Shown: piece after piece, positions 26,228 to 37,200 of the stretch
How positions within the stretch are numbered: position 1 is the first letter of the stretch
How the letters are laid out: every line of letters begins with the position of its first letter
Assembly: GCA_004297445.1 (NCBI GenBank)
Contig: SCUK01000050.1
Coordinates: 1-63,561 of the forward strand
Length of the DNA: 63,561 nt
Direction: 5' to 3'
From: Anaerolineae bacterium
Lineage (GTDB): Bacteria > Chloroflexota > Anaerolineae > Anaerolineales > UBA11579
Position numbers and translations under genes: made by a program
Notes under the pieces: generated by a model
What the model was told of the DNA's origin: nothing
The model's input: the letters and a program-made list of their open reading frames with translations, nothing else
The model's database searches: none

Positions 26228-27871
26228 ATGCGACGAATCGTGACCAACATTCGCACGCCGCTCTATATCCTCAACGGAGCCAACTTCCTGGCGTCGACGC
26301 TGCTGCTGTTAACACAGTATCTTCCGGATATCACCAACAATATCCCGGAAACCATCCTGACCGGCCTGATTATGGCATCGGCGATTTTCGGCGTGACGCT
26401 CACCCGGCAGGGGCGCACTCAGGAAGCTGCGGTCATTTTCCTGGTCACCGTCCTCATGGTCGCGTCCGTCCTCGGCTACCTGTTCAGCGGCCTGGCAAAT
26501 CCAGCGGTCATCGCCATGTACTTCGTCGTGCTGCCATTTGCGGGGCTGTACCTGGAACGGCGTTTCTATTTCATCTCGGCCGGTGTGGTCTTCCTGCTGA
26601 TGTTATGGTTCTATGTCGGTGGCTTGCAGGGGTTTGGCGGCATGGATTCCATCAGCATCGATGAATTCGCCGTTTCACTCACCGCGCTCATTATTGTGAC
26701 CGGTACGCTGGACTTTACGTCCAGCCGCTTCCGGAATTCGCTATCCGAAGCAGAAACCAATCGCAAGGTGCTGACGAGCCAGAATGAAGAACTGCTGGCC
26801 GTGCGCGCCGACCTTGAATTACGCGTAGCCGAACGCACCCAGGACCTGGACCGCCGCAATCGCTACCTCACCGCCATCTCAGAGATCGTACGAGAAACCA
26901 GCGCCCTGTTGGATGAAAATGCCATTCTTCAACGCGCAGCAGACCTGATTGCCCAGCGCTTTGACTTATATCATGTAGGCATTTTCCTGGTGGATATCAA
27001 GGGCGAGTACGCCGTACTCTCCGCGGCATCTTCGGAGGGCGGTCGCCAGATGATAGAGCGCGGTCACCGTCTGCTGGTTGGCAAGCAAGGTATGGTTGGT
27101 TATGTCACCGGCATCGGTCTGTCGCGCATCACTCAGGACACTACCCTGGACCGCATTCACTCTTCTTCACCCGAACTACCCGACACCCGCTCCGAGATGG
27201 CCTTGCCGCTGAAAGCACGTGATGAAATCATCGGCGCGCTGGACATCCAGGCTTCCATGCCCAATTCCTTTAGCCAGCAGGATGTGAACATCCTTCAGAC
27301 GCTTGCTGACCAGTTGGCGTTGGCAATCTCCAATTCCCGTTTGTACCGCCAAAGCGCCGAAGCCCTTGAAGAGGTCCAGCGGGCGTATGGCGAACTCAAT
27401 CGCCGTGGCTGGCTGGAAGCCCAGCGCCAGGGCCGCCTGCCCGCCTATCGCTATTTTGCCGGCGCGCGCCAGAAAGCGAATCGCGTCGAATCTGGCTCAC
27501 TGCCCGCGCTGGATAACCCCAATGCCACGCATATTCCCATCCGAGTGCGCGGCCAGGTAATCGGCACAATCGACATCGAACGCCAGGGCACCACGGAGTG
27601 GTCAACCGAAGAACAAAACATGCTTCAGACCATTTCCGATCAACTCGGCATCGCGCTGGACGGCGCCCGCCTGTTTGACGCCACCCAACAGCGCGCCGCC
27701 AACGAACGCTTGATTTCAGAACTCACGGCGGAAATCCGTGAATCGCTGGATATGGAAACCATCCTGCGCACCACCGCGGACCGCCTGCGCCAGGAACTCG
27801 CCCTGCCGGAAGTTACCATCCGCCTCACCGAGCGCGCCCCGCAAAACGGCCAGAAGGAACAGGCCGGCTGA
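26228..27871 (+). CDS. Multi-TM GAF-pair protein, no output domain
   Basis: A 547-residue protein with about five or six transmembrane helices (about 12-165). Its membrane part resembles that of the 914-residue protein at 30711-33455: both begin with NIRTPLYILNGAN/NLRNPLLMVNSLA-like segments. A full GAF lies at about 222-368 (LPDTRSEMALPL) and a shortened GAF at about 380-485 (after NRRGWLEAQ). The stub ESLDMETILRTTADRLR and a Gln/Gly tail end the protein. Gap to the upstream gene is three bases. Confidence 0.87.
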   Translation: MRRIVTNIRTPLYILNGANFLASTLLLLTQYLPDITNNIPETILTGLIMASAIFGVTLTRQGRTQEAAVIFLVTVLMVASVLGYLFSGLANPAVIAMYFVVLPFAGLYLERRFYFISAGVVFLLMLWFYVGGLQGFGGMDSISIDEFAVSLTALIIVTGTLDFTSSRFRNSLSEAETNRKVLTSQNEELLAVRADLELRVAERTQDLDRRNRYLTAISEIVRETSALLDENAILQRAADLIAQRFDLYHVGIFLVDIKGEYAVLSAASSEGGRQMIERGHRLLVGKQGMVGYVTGIGLSRITQDTTLDRIHSSSPELPDTRSEMALPLKARDEIIGALDIQASMPNSFSQQDVNILQTLADQLALAISNSRLYRQSAEALEEVQRAYGELNRRGWLEAQRQGRLPAYRYFAGARQKANRVESGSLPALDNPNATHIPIRVRGQVIGTIDIERQGTTEWSTEEQNMLQTISDQLGIALDGARLFDATQQRAANERLISELTAEIRESLDMETILRTTADRLRQELALPEVTIRLTERAPQNGQKEQAG

Positions 27872-27882
27872 TTGAAAACGCC

Positions 27883-30714
27883 ATGACGACTCCCGTCCAC
27901 TCCTCCCCTGCTCCGTCCAACCGCTTTGGCGGCATCTATGCCCTCGCCCTACGTTTAGGGCAGTGGCTGTCGCTCGCTTCCATCGCGTACACGATTATCG
28001 TGTATTTCCAGACCCGCGCTCTGCCCGTCCTTGGGGTGACTGCAGGCGTGTTCCTCACATTCCTGCTAGTCCGCGCAGCGGGGCGCCGTTTCCCGCAAGA
28101 CCCGGATGGCTCTGCTCTGCTGGCAGGGCTTGGCATTATTTCCTCATACCTCAGCGGCGAGTTGTTCTATGCCGGGCTGACATTGTTCAACCTGTTGGGC
28201 GGCGTGCTGATGCTGGGTGCCGTATGGATGCTCGTCCGGCCGCAGCGCGGAGCGCGCTGGCTTGGATTAATGGGGGTATTCACTCTTCTGATTCTGCTTG
28301 CCAGCCGTATCCCACTGCTGGAACGGATGGATACCACTGTGTTTGTGGGTCAGAACTTCGCTGGCCCATTCTTCACCGCTGTCACGGTCGTCTTTATTCT
28401 GGTTCAGTTGGTGCGCTCGATTCGGGTGCGCGGTTTGCGTAACCGACTCCTATCAACACTACTGCTGGTCAGCTTTGTCCCAGTTCTGGTTGTCGCCATC
28501 CTCACAGGTCTATTTGGTTTCCAAACCGGCCGCCAGCAGGTTACCAACCAATTAGAAGCCGTTGCCGCCCTTAAGGAGTCACAGATTGACGCCTGGCTGG
28601 ATGACCAGCGGGTAAGCTTTGAAAGTATTGCCCGCCCTGGGTTTGGCGCCAGCAGTATTCAGGACTATCTGGAGGGCGAACCCAGCCGCCCCACGACCCT
28701 CACCGCCCAAATCCGCATTCTGGACGAGTTCAAACGCCTGGCTGCTGCCAACGATGCATTTGCCGAAATCTTCTTCATCGACATTGACGGCAGTGTCCGC
28801 GTCGCCACCAATGGCGAGCGCCTTGGCAGCGTGGTCGCAGGCCAACCCTACTTCCGAGCCGGTCTGCAGGGCTATAACGTGCAGGCGCCGGTCTACTCCA
28901 CCACGCTGGATGTCCCCGTCTCGTACCTGTCGCGTCCCATCTTCAATACCAGCAACCCGCGCCCGGGCCAGCAGCCGTTGGGCGTGCTCGTCGCCCGTCT
29001 CAATCTGGACGTGCTGGACACAATTCTGACCGAGCGCGCCGGTCTGGGCGAAACAGGAGAAACGTACCTGGTCAGTGGAGCGTTCGACTTACTCACGCCA
29101 TCCACGGATCCGGAGGACTATCCGGTCGGCTTCACCATCGTCCGCACCACCGGTTCATTGAGCGGTGCAGAGACTCGTGGTGAAGGTTCGGCCCTGTATG
29201 TAGATTATCGTGGTGTACCGGTGCTTGGCGTTTATCGTTGGGTATCGAATCTGCACACCTTATTGATGGTGGAGCAGAATCAGGAAGAAGTATTCGCCGC
29301 CCTTCGGCTCAATGTGTTGCTGAACGTCGGCATCGCCATCCTTACCGCTTCCCTGGCCTTATCCATCGCCATCTCGTTGGCGCAGAACATCTCGGAACCC
29401 ATTGTCGCTCTGGCCGGAGATGCCAGCCGCATCGCGTCCGGCGAAATTGAACGCATCGAAACTCTGGCCCGTGAAGATGAAATTGGCGATCTCAGCCAGG
29501 CGCTCAACACAATGACCGGCCGACTGCAGGAAAACGTGGAAAACCTGGAATCCATCGTGGCTGAACGTACCCGTGAGGTGGAACGGCGCGCCAGCTACCT
29601 GCACGCTGCGGCAGAAGTCGGTAAGGCCGCGACCCAGATTTACCGCCTTGAAGACCTGCTCACTCCAGTTACGCACCTTGTTAGTGAACGCTTCAACTTT
29701 TATCACGTCGGTATTTTCCTACTGGATGAAACCCGTGAATTTGCCGTTCTCCAGGCGGCGAACTCCGAAGGCGGCTGGCGCATGCTGGCCCGCGGCCACC
29801 GTCTGAAAGTAGGCGAACAGGGCATTGTGGGTTATGTGACCAGCGCTGGCCAGCCGCGTATTCAACAGCACGTCGGTGAAGACGCGGTGTACTATGCCAA
29901 CCCGGATCTGCCCTACACCCGTTCCGAGATGGCGCTGCCTTTGAGGGCCGGTGGTGAACTACTGGGTGCGCTGGACGTCCAGAGTACTGAAGAGAACGCC
30001 TTCGGCCAGGATGACATCGAAGTACTCCAGGTGCTGGCAGACCAGGTTGCGCTCGCGATTGCGAATGCCCGCCTGTTTGAGCAGTTGCGACAGAGCATCG
30101 AGGCCGAACGCCGTGCCTTTGGTGAACTCAGCCGTGAAGCCTGGTCAGACATCCTTCAGGCGCGCCAGATTTCCGCCGTCCGCAGCGATTCGCGCGGTGT
30201 CGCGGTAGTCGATTCGAATTGGACTGACGAAGCTCGCCAGGCAATGGAACAGAGCCAACTTGTCCATCCGGGTTTGGATCGAGTAAGCCAACGTTACCCG
30301 CTGGCCGTCCCGGTGCGAGTACGCGGCAACGTGGTCGTGGGCGTGCTGGAAACCTACAAACCCGCCGAGGAAGGCGACTGGACCACCCAGGAACTGGATG
30401 CCTTGCAGGCCCTTTCCGAACAACTGGGCATCGCGCTTGAAAACGCCCGCCTGTTTGAGCAGACCCAACGCCTGGCTCAGCGCGAACGCATCGCTGCCGA
30501 TGTCTCCGGCAAAGTCTGGTCGTCGTCCGATGTCGAAACGATTTTGCAGACTGCCGTCCAGGAACTGGGGCGCGCCCTGCATGCCTCGCAGGGCAGCATC
30601 CGTCTGCGCCTGGCGAGCGAAGGCGCGGCCTCCAACGGGCACGCCGCCAATGGCGGAAACGGCGCCATCCCGGATCATAGCAATGGCAGCACAGGGCTGG
30701 AGGTAAATGAATGA
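27883..30714 (+). CDS. Membrane sensor: multi-helix, dCache, HAMP, GAF pair
   Basis: A 943-residue protein of the same plan as the one at 21951-24842. N-terminal helices fill about 20-185, a further TM is near 188-212, a dCache-like sensor is at about 215-470, TM at about 474-498, and HAMP at about 498-555. The full GAF (about 585-730) has NPDLPYTRSEMALPL and the shortened GAF (about 745-850) follows SREAWSDIL. The stub SSDVETILQTAVQELG precedes an Asn/Gly-rich tail. The next gene overlaps by four bases (ATGA). Confidence 0.88.
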   Translation: MTTPVHSSPAPSNRFGGIYALALRLGQWLSLASIAYTIIVYFQTRALPVLGVTAGVFLTFLLVRAAGRRFPQDPDGSALLAGLGIISSYLSGELFYAGLTLFNLLGGVLMLGAVWMLVRPQRGARWLGLMGVFTLLILLASRIPLLERMDTTVFVGQNFAGPFFTAVTVVFILVQLVRSIRVRGLRNRLLSTLLLVSFVPVLVVAILTGLFGFQTGRQQVTNQLEAVAALKESQIDAWLDDQRVSFESIARPGFGASSIQDYLEGEPSRPTTLTAQIRILDEFKRLAAANDAFAEIFFIDIDGSVRVATNGERLGSVVAGQPYFRAGLQGYNVQAPVYSTTLDVPVSYLSRPIFNTSNPRPGQQPLGVLVARLNLDVLDTILTERAGLGETGETYLVSGAFDLLTPSTDPEDYPVGFTIVRTTGSLSGAETRGEGSALYVDYRGVPVLGVYRWVSNLHTLLMVEQNQEEVFAALRLNVLLNVGIAILTASLALSIAISLAQNISEPIVALAGDASRIASGEIERIETLAREDEIGDLSQALNTMTGRLQENVENLESIVAERTREVERRASYLHAAAEVGKAATQIYRLEDLLTPVTHLVSERFNFYHVGIFLLDETREFAVLQAANSEGGWRMLARGHRLKVGEQGIVGYVTSAGQPRIQQHVGEDAVYYANPDLPYTRSEMALPLRAGGELLGALDVQSTEENAFGQDDIEVLQVLADQVALAIANARLFEQLRQSIEAERRAFGELSREAWSDILQARQISAVRSDSRGVAVVDSNWTDEARQAMEQSQLVHPGLDRVSQRYPLAVPVRVRGNVVVGVLETYKPAEEGDWTTQELDALQALSEQLGIALENARLFEQTQRLAQRERIAADVSGKVWSSSDVETILQTAVQELGRALHASQGSIRLRLASEGAASNGHAANGGNGAIPDHSNGSTGLEVNE

Positions 30715-33455
30715 ATCGCTTCATCTTTAACCTTCGCAACCCTCTGCTGATGGTTAACTCCCTGGCAATGATTACAGCCTTGGGCATCTTCCTTTATTTC
30801 TTTTTGCCGGACGTTGCAACTTACAGGCAGGAAACTTTAATCACCGGATTCGTTTTCTTTGGTGCAGCAATTTCCTTCATCTATGCCGTACGTAATCGCA
30901 TCCAACTGTCAGCAACGACCTTTATTACCCTTGCCGTTGCGGCCGCCGCTACATTGGGCTATTCAATTGGTGGGCTAAGCAACCCCACGGTGTATGGTTT
31001 GCTCTTCATCGCCATGCCCTTCGCCAGCCTGTACTTTGACCGCAGCTTCAACAGGGCTCTGGCCGCCAGCAACATTGCGATTATCGTTGCGTTGTATTGG
31101 GGTGGCGTGAACGGTCTCGCCGGCATGCTGCCTATCGACGCGGATGACTTTGTCATCATGGTGCTCAATATCCTCGGTACCGGGGCCATATTGGACTTCA
31201 CCCTGACTCGCTTCCGTTTCTCTTTGCAGGAAGCAGAGGCCGCCCGAGATGAACTCACCGCCCGCAACCTGGCGCTGGACGAGTCCCGAGGTGAACTCGA
31301 ATTACGCGTAGACGAGCGCACCCGCGATCTGGCCCGGCGCGCCGCTCAACTGGAAGCCTCTGCCGAGGTGGCCCGTGAAGCCGCAGTCATCCGCAATCTG
31401 CAGGCACTACTGGATCAGGTGGTCAATCTCATTTCGGCACGTTTTGGCTACTATCATGCCGGTATTTTCCTGCTGGACGAAGCCCGCGAATATGCCGTCT
31501 TACAGGCAGCCAGTAGCGAGGGCGGCCTGCGTATGCTGGCGCGCGGCCATCGCCTCCAGGTAGGCAAAGTCGGTGTCGTGGGCTTTGCCGCCGGGCAAGG
31601 TCAACCCCGTATTGCCCAGGATGTTGGCGCTGACGTCATCTATTATGACAATCCGGACATGCCGGAAACCCATTCCGAACTGGCGCTACCTCTCAAAGTG
31701 CGCGACGAAATCATCGGCGTACTGGATGTGCAGGCGCGCGAACAAAACGCCTTCACTGCGGAAGGCATGCAAATTCTCACAATTCTGGCTGACCAGGTAG
31801 CCGTAGCCATCGAAAACGCCCGCTTGCTGGAAAGCAGCCGTCGCGCCTTGGAAGAACTTCAGGTGGTCTATGGCCAGCGCGTGGCGCAGGCCTGGCGACG
31901 CCGCCTTGAGACCGAATCCCCCGAATACCGTTACGATCGACTCGGCATCGCTCAGGCCGCTCATGGCGCGCCGTTGCAGGCTGGGGACCCGGAACGCTTC
32001 CTCTCCCAGTCCATCATTTTCCGCGACCAGCCAATTGGCGCGCTGGAACTCATGCGTGAGGACAGCGAACCGCCCTTCACTCCGGAAGAGCGCTCACTGG
32101 TTGAAGACATCATGGAGCAGACCGCCCTGGCGCTGGAAAACGCCCGCCTGGTGGACGAAATCCGCCTGCGCTCTGACCAGATTCAACTCCTGCAGGAAAT
32201 CACTTCACTGGCCGCGTCCTTGCGTTCGGAAGAAGAGTTGCTTCAGGAAGTGGCAGAGAAGCTTCAGGCAGGCATGGATCTTCTGCATGCCGGCGTCGTA
32301 CTCTTCAATGAAGAGCGCACAGAGGGCACGGTCGTTGCTACTGCCTCACGCAAAGGCGCCCCGGGTGCCAGTGCTATCGGTAATGTACTGCCCTTGCGAG
32401 ACAACGCACCCACACTGGAAGTCATCGACACGCACCGCCCGGTGATTATCTACGACGTCCAGAATCACCCCGGTACTGCGGCGTTCCGCGAATCAATGAA
32501 ACCGCGCGGCACCTACACACTCGCCATCATCCCGCTCATCACCCGCGGGGAGGTGATTGGCAGCATCGGCTTGGATGTGGCGGAAGCCAACCGCCGCTTT
32601 GATGAGGAAGACCTTACCCTCTTTAATCAGGTTAGCGCCCAGGTGGCTCAAGCGCTGGATAGCACCCGTCTATTCCAGGCAGAACAGCGCGGCCGCCAGG
32701 CCGCCGCCGCCCTCCTGGAGATCACCCAGATCGCCGCGTCAACCCTTGAGTTACGGCAGGTATTGCGCGAGGTCACCCAGCGGTCCGCCCGCGCCGTCCA
32801 GGCCGATCGCTGCTCCGTATTTCTCATCGATCCAAAATCCGATTACCTGGAACCGGTGATGGCCCAATACGCCGATGGCCGGGCGGATGAAACGCTGTGG
32901 CAGCAGTTCCGCACTGTGGGCTTTCTACCGCTTGAGGCGGTTCCCGCTCTGCAAAAAGTTGCCGCTACCCGCCAGCCGCTGGCGCTCAATGCGCCGCCCA
33001 CCGCGGAAATGTTGCCGCCCTCCTGGCTCTCCGCCTTCCGCAGCCAGACCACGCTGGCCGTGCCGCTGCTCAGTCAGAACCGGGTCATTGGCATCATGAT
33101 TTTCGACCACATCCGGCCCGGCACAGCCTTCGCGCCAGACCAGGTAGACCTTGCCCAGACGATTGCCGGTCAGGTGGCTACCACTATCGCCAATGCCAAC
33201 CTGTTCGAACAAACCGTCCGGCGTGCTGAGCGCGAACGCCTGGTTTCCGAAATCACCACCAAGGTGCGAGCCAGCAACGACCCGCGCGTTATCCTGCAGA
33301 CGGCAATCTCCGAGCTTCGCAGTGCACTCGGGGTGCGGCCCGGCGGCGCGGCGGTGCGCACACAACAGTCTGACTACCCGGGTGGCAACGGCGCAGTCAC
33401 AAACGGTTCCAACGGCCACACCATAAAACCTGCCAGCGCTGAACAGGAAGAATAA
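30711..33455 (+). CDS. Multi-TM protein with four GAF-type domains
   Basis: A 914-residue protein with about six transmembrane helices (about 12-165). GAF domains lie at about 220-365 (RFGYYHAGIFLLDEAREYAV, then MPETHSELALPL), a shortened one at about 380-480, and two more of different subtypes at about 505-660 and 680-835. The stub SNDPRVILQTAISELRSALG and an Asn/Gly-rich tail (GGNGAVTNGSNGH) end the protein. It directly precedes the ParA gene with a two-base gap. Confidence 0.87.
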   Translation: MNRFIFNLRNPLLMVNSLAMITALGIFLYFFLPDVATYRQETLITGFVFFGAAISFIYAVRNRIQLSATTFITLAVAAAATLGYSIGGLSNPTVYGLLFIAMPFASLYFDRSFNRALAASNIAIIVALYWGGVNGLAGMLPIDADDFVIMVLNILGTGAILDFTLTRFRFSLQEAEAARDELTARNLALDESRGELELRVDERTRDLARRAAQLEASAEVAREAAVIRNLQALLDQVVNLISARFGYYHAGIFLLDEAREYAVLQAASSEGGLRMLARGHRLQVGKVGVVGFAAGQGQPRIAQDVGADVIYYDNPDMPETHSELALPLKVRDEIIGVLDVQAREQNAFTAEGMQILTILADQVAVAIENARLLESSRRALEELQVVYGQRVAQAWRRRLETESPEYRYDRLGIAQAAHGAPLQAGDPERFLSQSIIFRDQPIGALELMREDSEPPFTPEERSLVEDIMEQTALALENARLVDEIRLRSDQIQLLQEITSLAASLRSEEELLQEVAEKLQAGMDLLHAGVVLFNEERTEGTVVATASRKGAPGASAIGNVLPLRDNAPTLEVIDTHRPVIIYDVQNHPGTAAFRESMKPRGTYTLAIIPLITRGEVIGSIGLDVAEANRRFDEEDLTLFNQVSAQVAQALDSTRLFQAEQRGRQAAAALLEITQIAASTLELRQVLREVTQRSARAVQADRCSVFLIDPKSDYLEPVMAQYADGRADETLWQQFRTVGFLPLEAVPALQKVAATRQPLALNAPPTAEMLPPSWLSAFRSQTTLAVPLLSQNRVIGIMIFDHIRPGTAFAPDQVDLAQTIAGQVATTIANANLFEQTVRRAERERLVSEITTKVRASNDPRVILQTAISELRSALGVRPGGAAVRTQQSDYPGGNGAVTNGSNGHTIKPASAEQEE

Positions 33456-33457
33456 CT

Positions 33458-34243
33458 ATGCCCTACAAGATCGCAGTTGCCAACGAAAAAGGCGGAGTCG
33501 CCAAAACCACATCGGTGGTCTCACTCGCCGGCGCCCTAGTGGAAATGGGTCACCGCGTGCTGGTGGTGGATCTGGATCCCCAGGCGAACCTCACGCTGGC
33601 CCTGGGGCTCAAGCCCAAGGATGTCACTCACTCTGTAGCCCAGGTGTTGCTCAATTCCCTGGACCCGAAGGAAGTCATCCGTACCACCGAGGTCGAGAAC
33701 CTCGACCTGCTGCCCTCCAATGCCGAAATGGGACTGGCCGAACGTTTCCTGCCGGTGCGCCAGTCCTATGACACCATTCTGCGCAGCTCGCTCAGCAACA
33801 ACCTGCCCTACGATTACATCCTGTTCGATTGTCCGCCCGCGTTGGGCGCCATCACCCTCAATGCCATCACCGCCGCGGATATGCTCGTCATCCCCACGCA
33901 GGCCGAATATTTCTCTGCCTATGCCCTCAAGAGCATGATGAGCGCCATCCGCAAGGTGCGCGACCAGAGCAACCCCAACCTGAATTACAGGGTTTTCATT
34001 ACAATGTACGACCGCCGCAACCGCACCCACCGCACGTTGTTGGAGCAGTTGCAAACGACTTTCGGCAACGATGGATTGTTGGAAACAATCATCGAAACCG
34101 ACACCAAGCTGCGCGAGAGCCCGATTGTGGGCATCCCGATCATGTACTATGTATCCCGGACACGCAGCGCCGAGCAATACCGTGCGCTGGCCCAGGAGCT
34201 GATTCACGATGTCGAAAAGATCAAAGTCCGAACAGCTGCATAA
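33458..34243 (+). CDS. ParA/Soj-type ATPase
   Basis: A 261-residue deviant Walker ATPase. Walker A is EKGGVAKTT with signature Lys11 and P-loop Lys16; Walker A' is VVDLDPQANLT and Walker B is YILFDCPPALG. It lacks the N-terminal helix-turn-helix of plasmid-type ParA, so it is of the small chromosomal (Soj) class. No parB follows. Such orphan ParAs position protein cargo, for example chemoreceptor clusters or carboxysomes, by moving on the nucleoid. Within this sensory cluster it may position the GAF array; that is inference. Its last 35 bases overlap the next gene in a different frame. Confidence 0.93.
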   Translation: MPYKIAVANEKGGVAKTTSVVSLAGALVEMGHRVLVVDLDPQANLTLALGLKPKDVTHSVAQVLLNSLDPKEVIRTTEVENLDLLPSNAEMGLAERFLPVRQSYDTILRSSLSNNLPYDYILFDCPPALGAITLNAITAADMLVIPTQAEYFSAYALKSMMSAIRKVRDQSNPNLNYRVFITMYDRRNRTHRTLLEQLQTTFGNDGLLETIIETDTKLRESPIVGIPIMYYVSRTRSAEQYRALAQELIHDVEKIKVRTAA

Positions 34244-37200
34244 TCGGCTTGAAAATCTCTTCGACGAAATCGAAGAGAATGCCGGGACGCGCGGCCTGGC
34301 GGCGGAAGCCGTCACGCACGGGTGGACCTGGGAAGCCGACGCGTCCGGAGTCTATACGGTATGCAGCCCTGAGGTGAAGAAACACCTGGGCCTTGCCCCC
34401 AAATCCGTGGTCGGCCAGAAGATCGCGAATTTCGGTCTGAGCCGCAGCGCACAGCAAAGCGTCCGCAAAGCGCTGAAAGACGGAAAGTTCCCGGTTCAAT
34501 TGCATATGACGGTTAAAGGCAAGAACGGTACTGCCCCGGCAGTCACCCTGCACATCTTTGCCACCACCGCCGCGGATGGCTCTTTACTTGGTTATCACGG
34601 GTTCGCTGAAGTGCAGAAGGCCGGCGAGCTTTCTCTGCCCGCCGAGGCACCGGCTGCTCCCAAACGAGCCTCTTTGCCTTCCCCTGCCCCGAAGTCCCAG
34701 GCCAAGCCTGCCGCGAAGAAGCCTGCAAAAGTAAAGCAGACCGCGGCGAAGCCCGTGGCCAAACCGAAGCCAACAAAACCGGCAAAGAAAACCAAATCCG
34801 CTCCTCACGCACCCCAGCCGCCGGTACTGGCATCCCCGGAAGTTGAGACAGAAACAGCCGCTGAAGTTCAAGTCTCCGCCATCGCCGAACCCATCGCAGA
34901 GATTCCGGTAATTCAGGATGCGCCGCCGGAAATCGATTCAATGCCTGAACCGGAAGCGATGCCTGCCGAGCCGGTGGAAGAACCCATGGCTGCGCCGGAA
35001 CCGGAGAGCCCCACGCCGGAGCCCATCGCAGAGGTGGAAACACCGCCCGCCGCAGAACCCGAGATTGAAACGCCGCCGGTGGCCGCCGAATCTGCCCCGG
35101 CCTCCATTTCTGATTCCAGCGCAGCGCTACGCGCCGTTCGCCCCGCGCCGCGCCCGGAGATTCTCCACAGCCCAACGCCGGTCGCCTTCCAGACGGATAC
35201 GGAAGGGTTGCTCGGCCTCATCGATGCCGACGCCAACCGGGCCTGGACCGAGGATGAACTGCTCCTCGTACAACAGGTTTCCGACCAGCTCACGCTGGCC
35301 ATGGAAAACGCCAACCTGTTCCAGCAAACCCAGCAGGCGCTCTCCGAAACCGACGCACTGTACCAGGCCTCCGCCGAACTCAACGCCGCCAGCGAATATG
35401 GGGAGGTCTTGAGCACCCTGTTGCGTCACACCATTCTGGGCATAAACACCAGCCACGTTGCAATTCACATCTTTGAATTCCCATGGAACTCACCTGGCAC
35501 CCCGCCCGGCTGGTTCCAGGCATTGCACAAGTGGACCGCCGAGCGCGGTCTGGAAGAATCGTCGTTCCGCCTGCGTTTCAACCTGCAGGATGTACTGCAA
35601 CGCGATCAGATGACCCTGGTGCAGGATGTGAACACTGACCCACGCGTACCTGCAGCCAACCGCGCCTACTTCGCCATCGAGAACCGGGCGCGCAGCCTTC
35701 TGTTCATTCCCATCGTCAGTGGTACAGACTGGTTGGGTTTCATTGAAGGATTCTTCTCCACCCGCCAGGAGTTTAACGAAGAGCAATTGCGCCGTCTCAC
35801 TAGCGTCGCCGGTCAGGCCACGGAAAAGATCACCAGCCTCTTCCTCAATAACCGCATCGTGCGCCGGCGCGCCAACGCCGACCAGTTGAACACCCTGGCC
35901 CGCCAGATGGCAGAGATTCCATCTGAACAGGACCTGCGCCGCTTCGTCATTCAGCAGGTGTTTGATTATCTTCAACCCGATCAGATTTCGCTGTTCGAAT
36001 GGGACACATCCGGCCGCACGTTGCACCTGCTGGAGCGCATCCTGGCAGATTCTGACCACCCCGAAGATGAGTACACCCTTGGTCAGACCTTCAAGTCCGG
36101 CACCCGCCCGGACTTGGAACGGGTGGCCTCGAGCCGCCGCGCAACCTATGAAGTCCAGGCCTGGCAACGTGGTTTGATTCGCGAACATTACACCCTCCCC
36201 TGGCTGGTTGGCGAACAGGTGCGGGGTGTGTTGGAGGTCTTCCACACAGCCCGCAGCGCGGTCGTTAGCGACCTTGACCAGGAATATATCGAGGGCATCA
36301 CGCTGCAGGCCGCCTCTGCTTTGGAACGTGTGCGTCTATTTGAACAAACCCAGGCTGCTCTGGCCACCACAGATGAACAGGCGCGCCGCCTCCGCATTTT
36401 GAATGAACTGAGCGCCCAGCTCACTGCCGCGCCGACCCTGAAGGACATCTACGACCTCACTATCGGCAAGTCCGCCGAGATTTTCCCATCCGAGCGCATT
36501 TCGTTGACGCTGGTGAGCCAGGACGGCCAATCTGTGGAAGTTGCCGCCGTGCTGAATGCCGACGGCCAATTGGAACTGGGTGCGCGCCTGCCCCTCGCGG
36601 GCACTGCCAACCAGACCGTCATTGATGAAAACCGGATTGTGGCTGTGCCGGATACCGGCCCCGCCTCCCCCGATGCCATCCGTGCCTTCATTGTGGGACC
36701 TCTGGTGGTTGGTGGCGAAGTCATCGGCACGCTCAACGTGGGCAGCCGTACGCCGCGTTCCTTTGAAGAGCGCGACAGTGATGTGCTACGCCAATTGCTC
36801 TCTCTGGTTGGCGCGGTGGTAGAGAACCGCCGTCTATTTGAAGGTATTCAAGAAGCCCTCGCCACTACGGAAGAGCAGGCCCGCCGCCTCACCCGGCTGA
36901 ATCAGATGTCCAGCCAGCTCAGCCAGAGCACGGACCTGGAACAGATGTATCGCATTGCTGTGGAACGCTCGCGCGAGATCTTTAACGCTGATCGCGCCAG
37001 CCTAACCCTGCGCACGGGTGAAACGGATGAACTGGTCGTTGTTGCTGCCAGCGGCGCGGACGCGGATGTTCCCGCTGGCGCACGCATCAAAGTGCGCGGT
37101 GGCATCCAGCGCGCACTTGAAACCAGAGCTATTACCATCACCGACCAACTGGACCCAGACGATGAACTGAATGGCCTTCAGAGCACGATGGTCGCGCCAC

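Noticed and set aside
33458..34243. ParA as evidence of an integrated plasmid or phage
   Set aside because: No ParB, replication, integrase or conjugation gene is near, and the gene overlaps signalling genes of matching composition.
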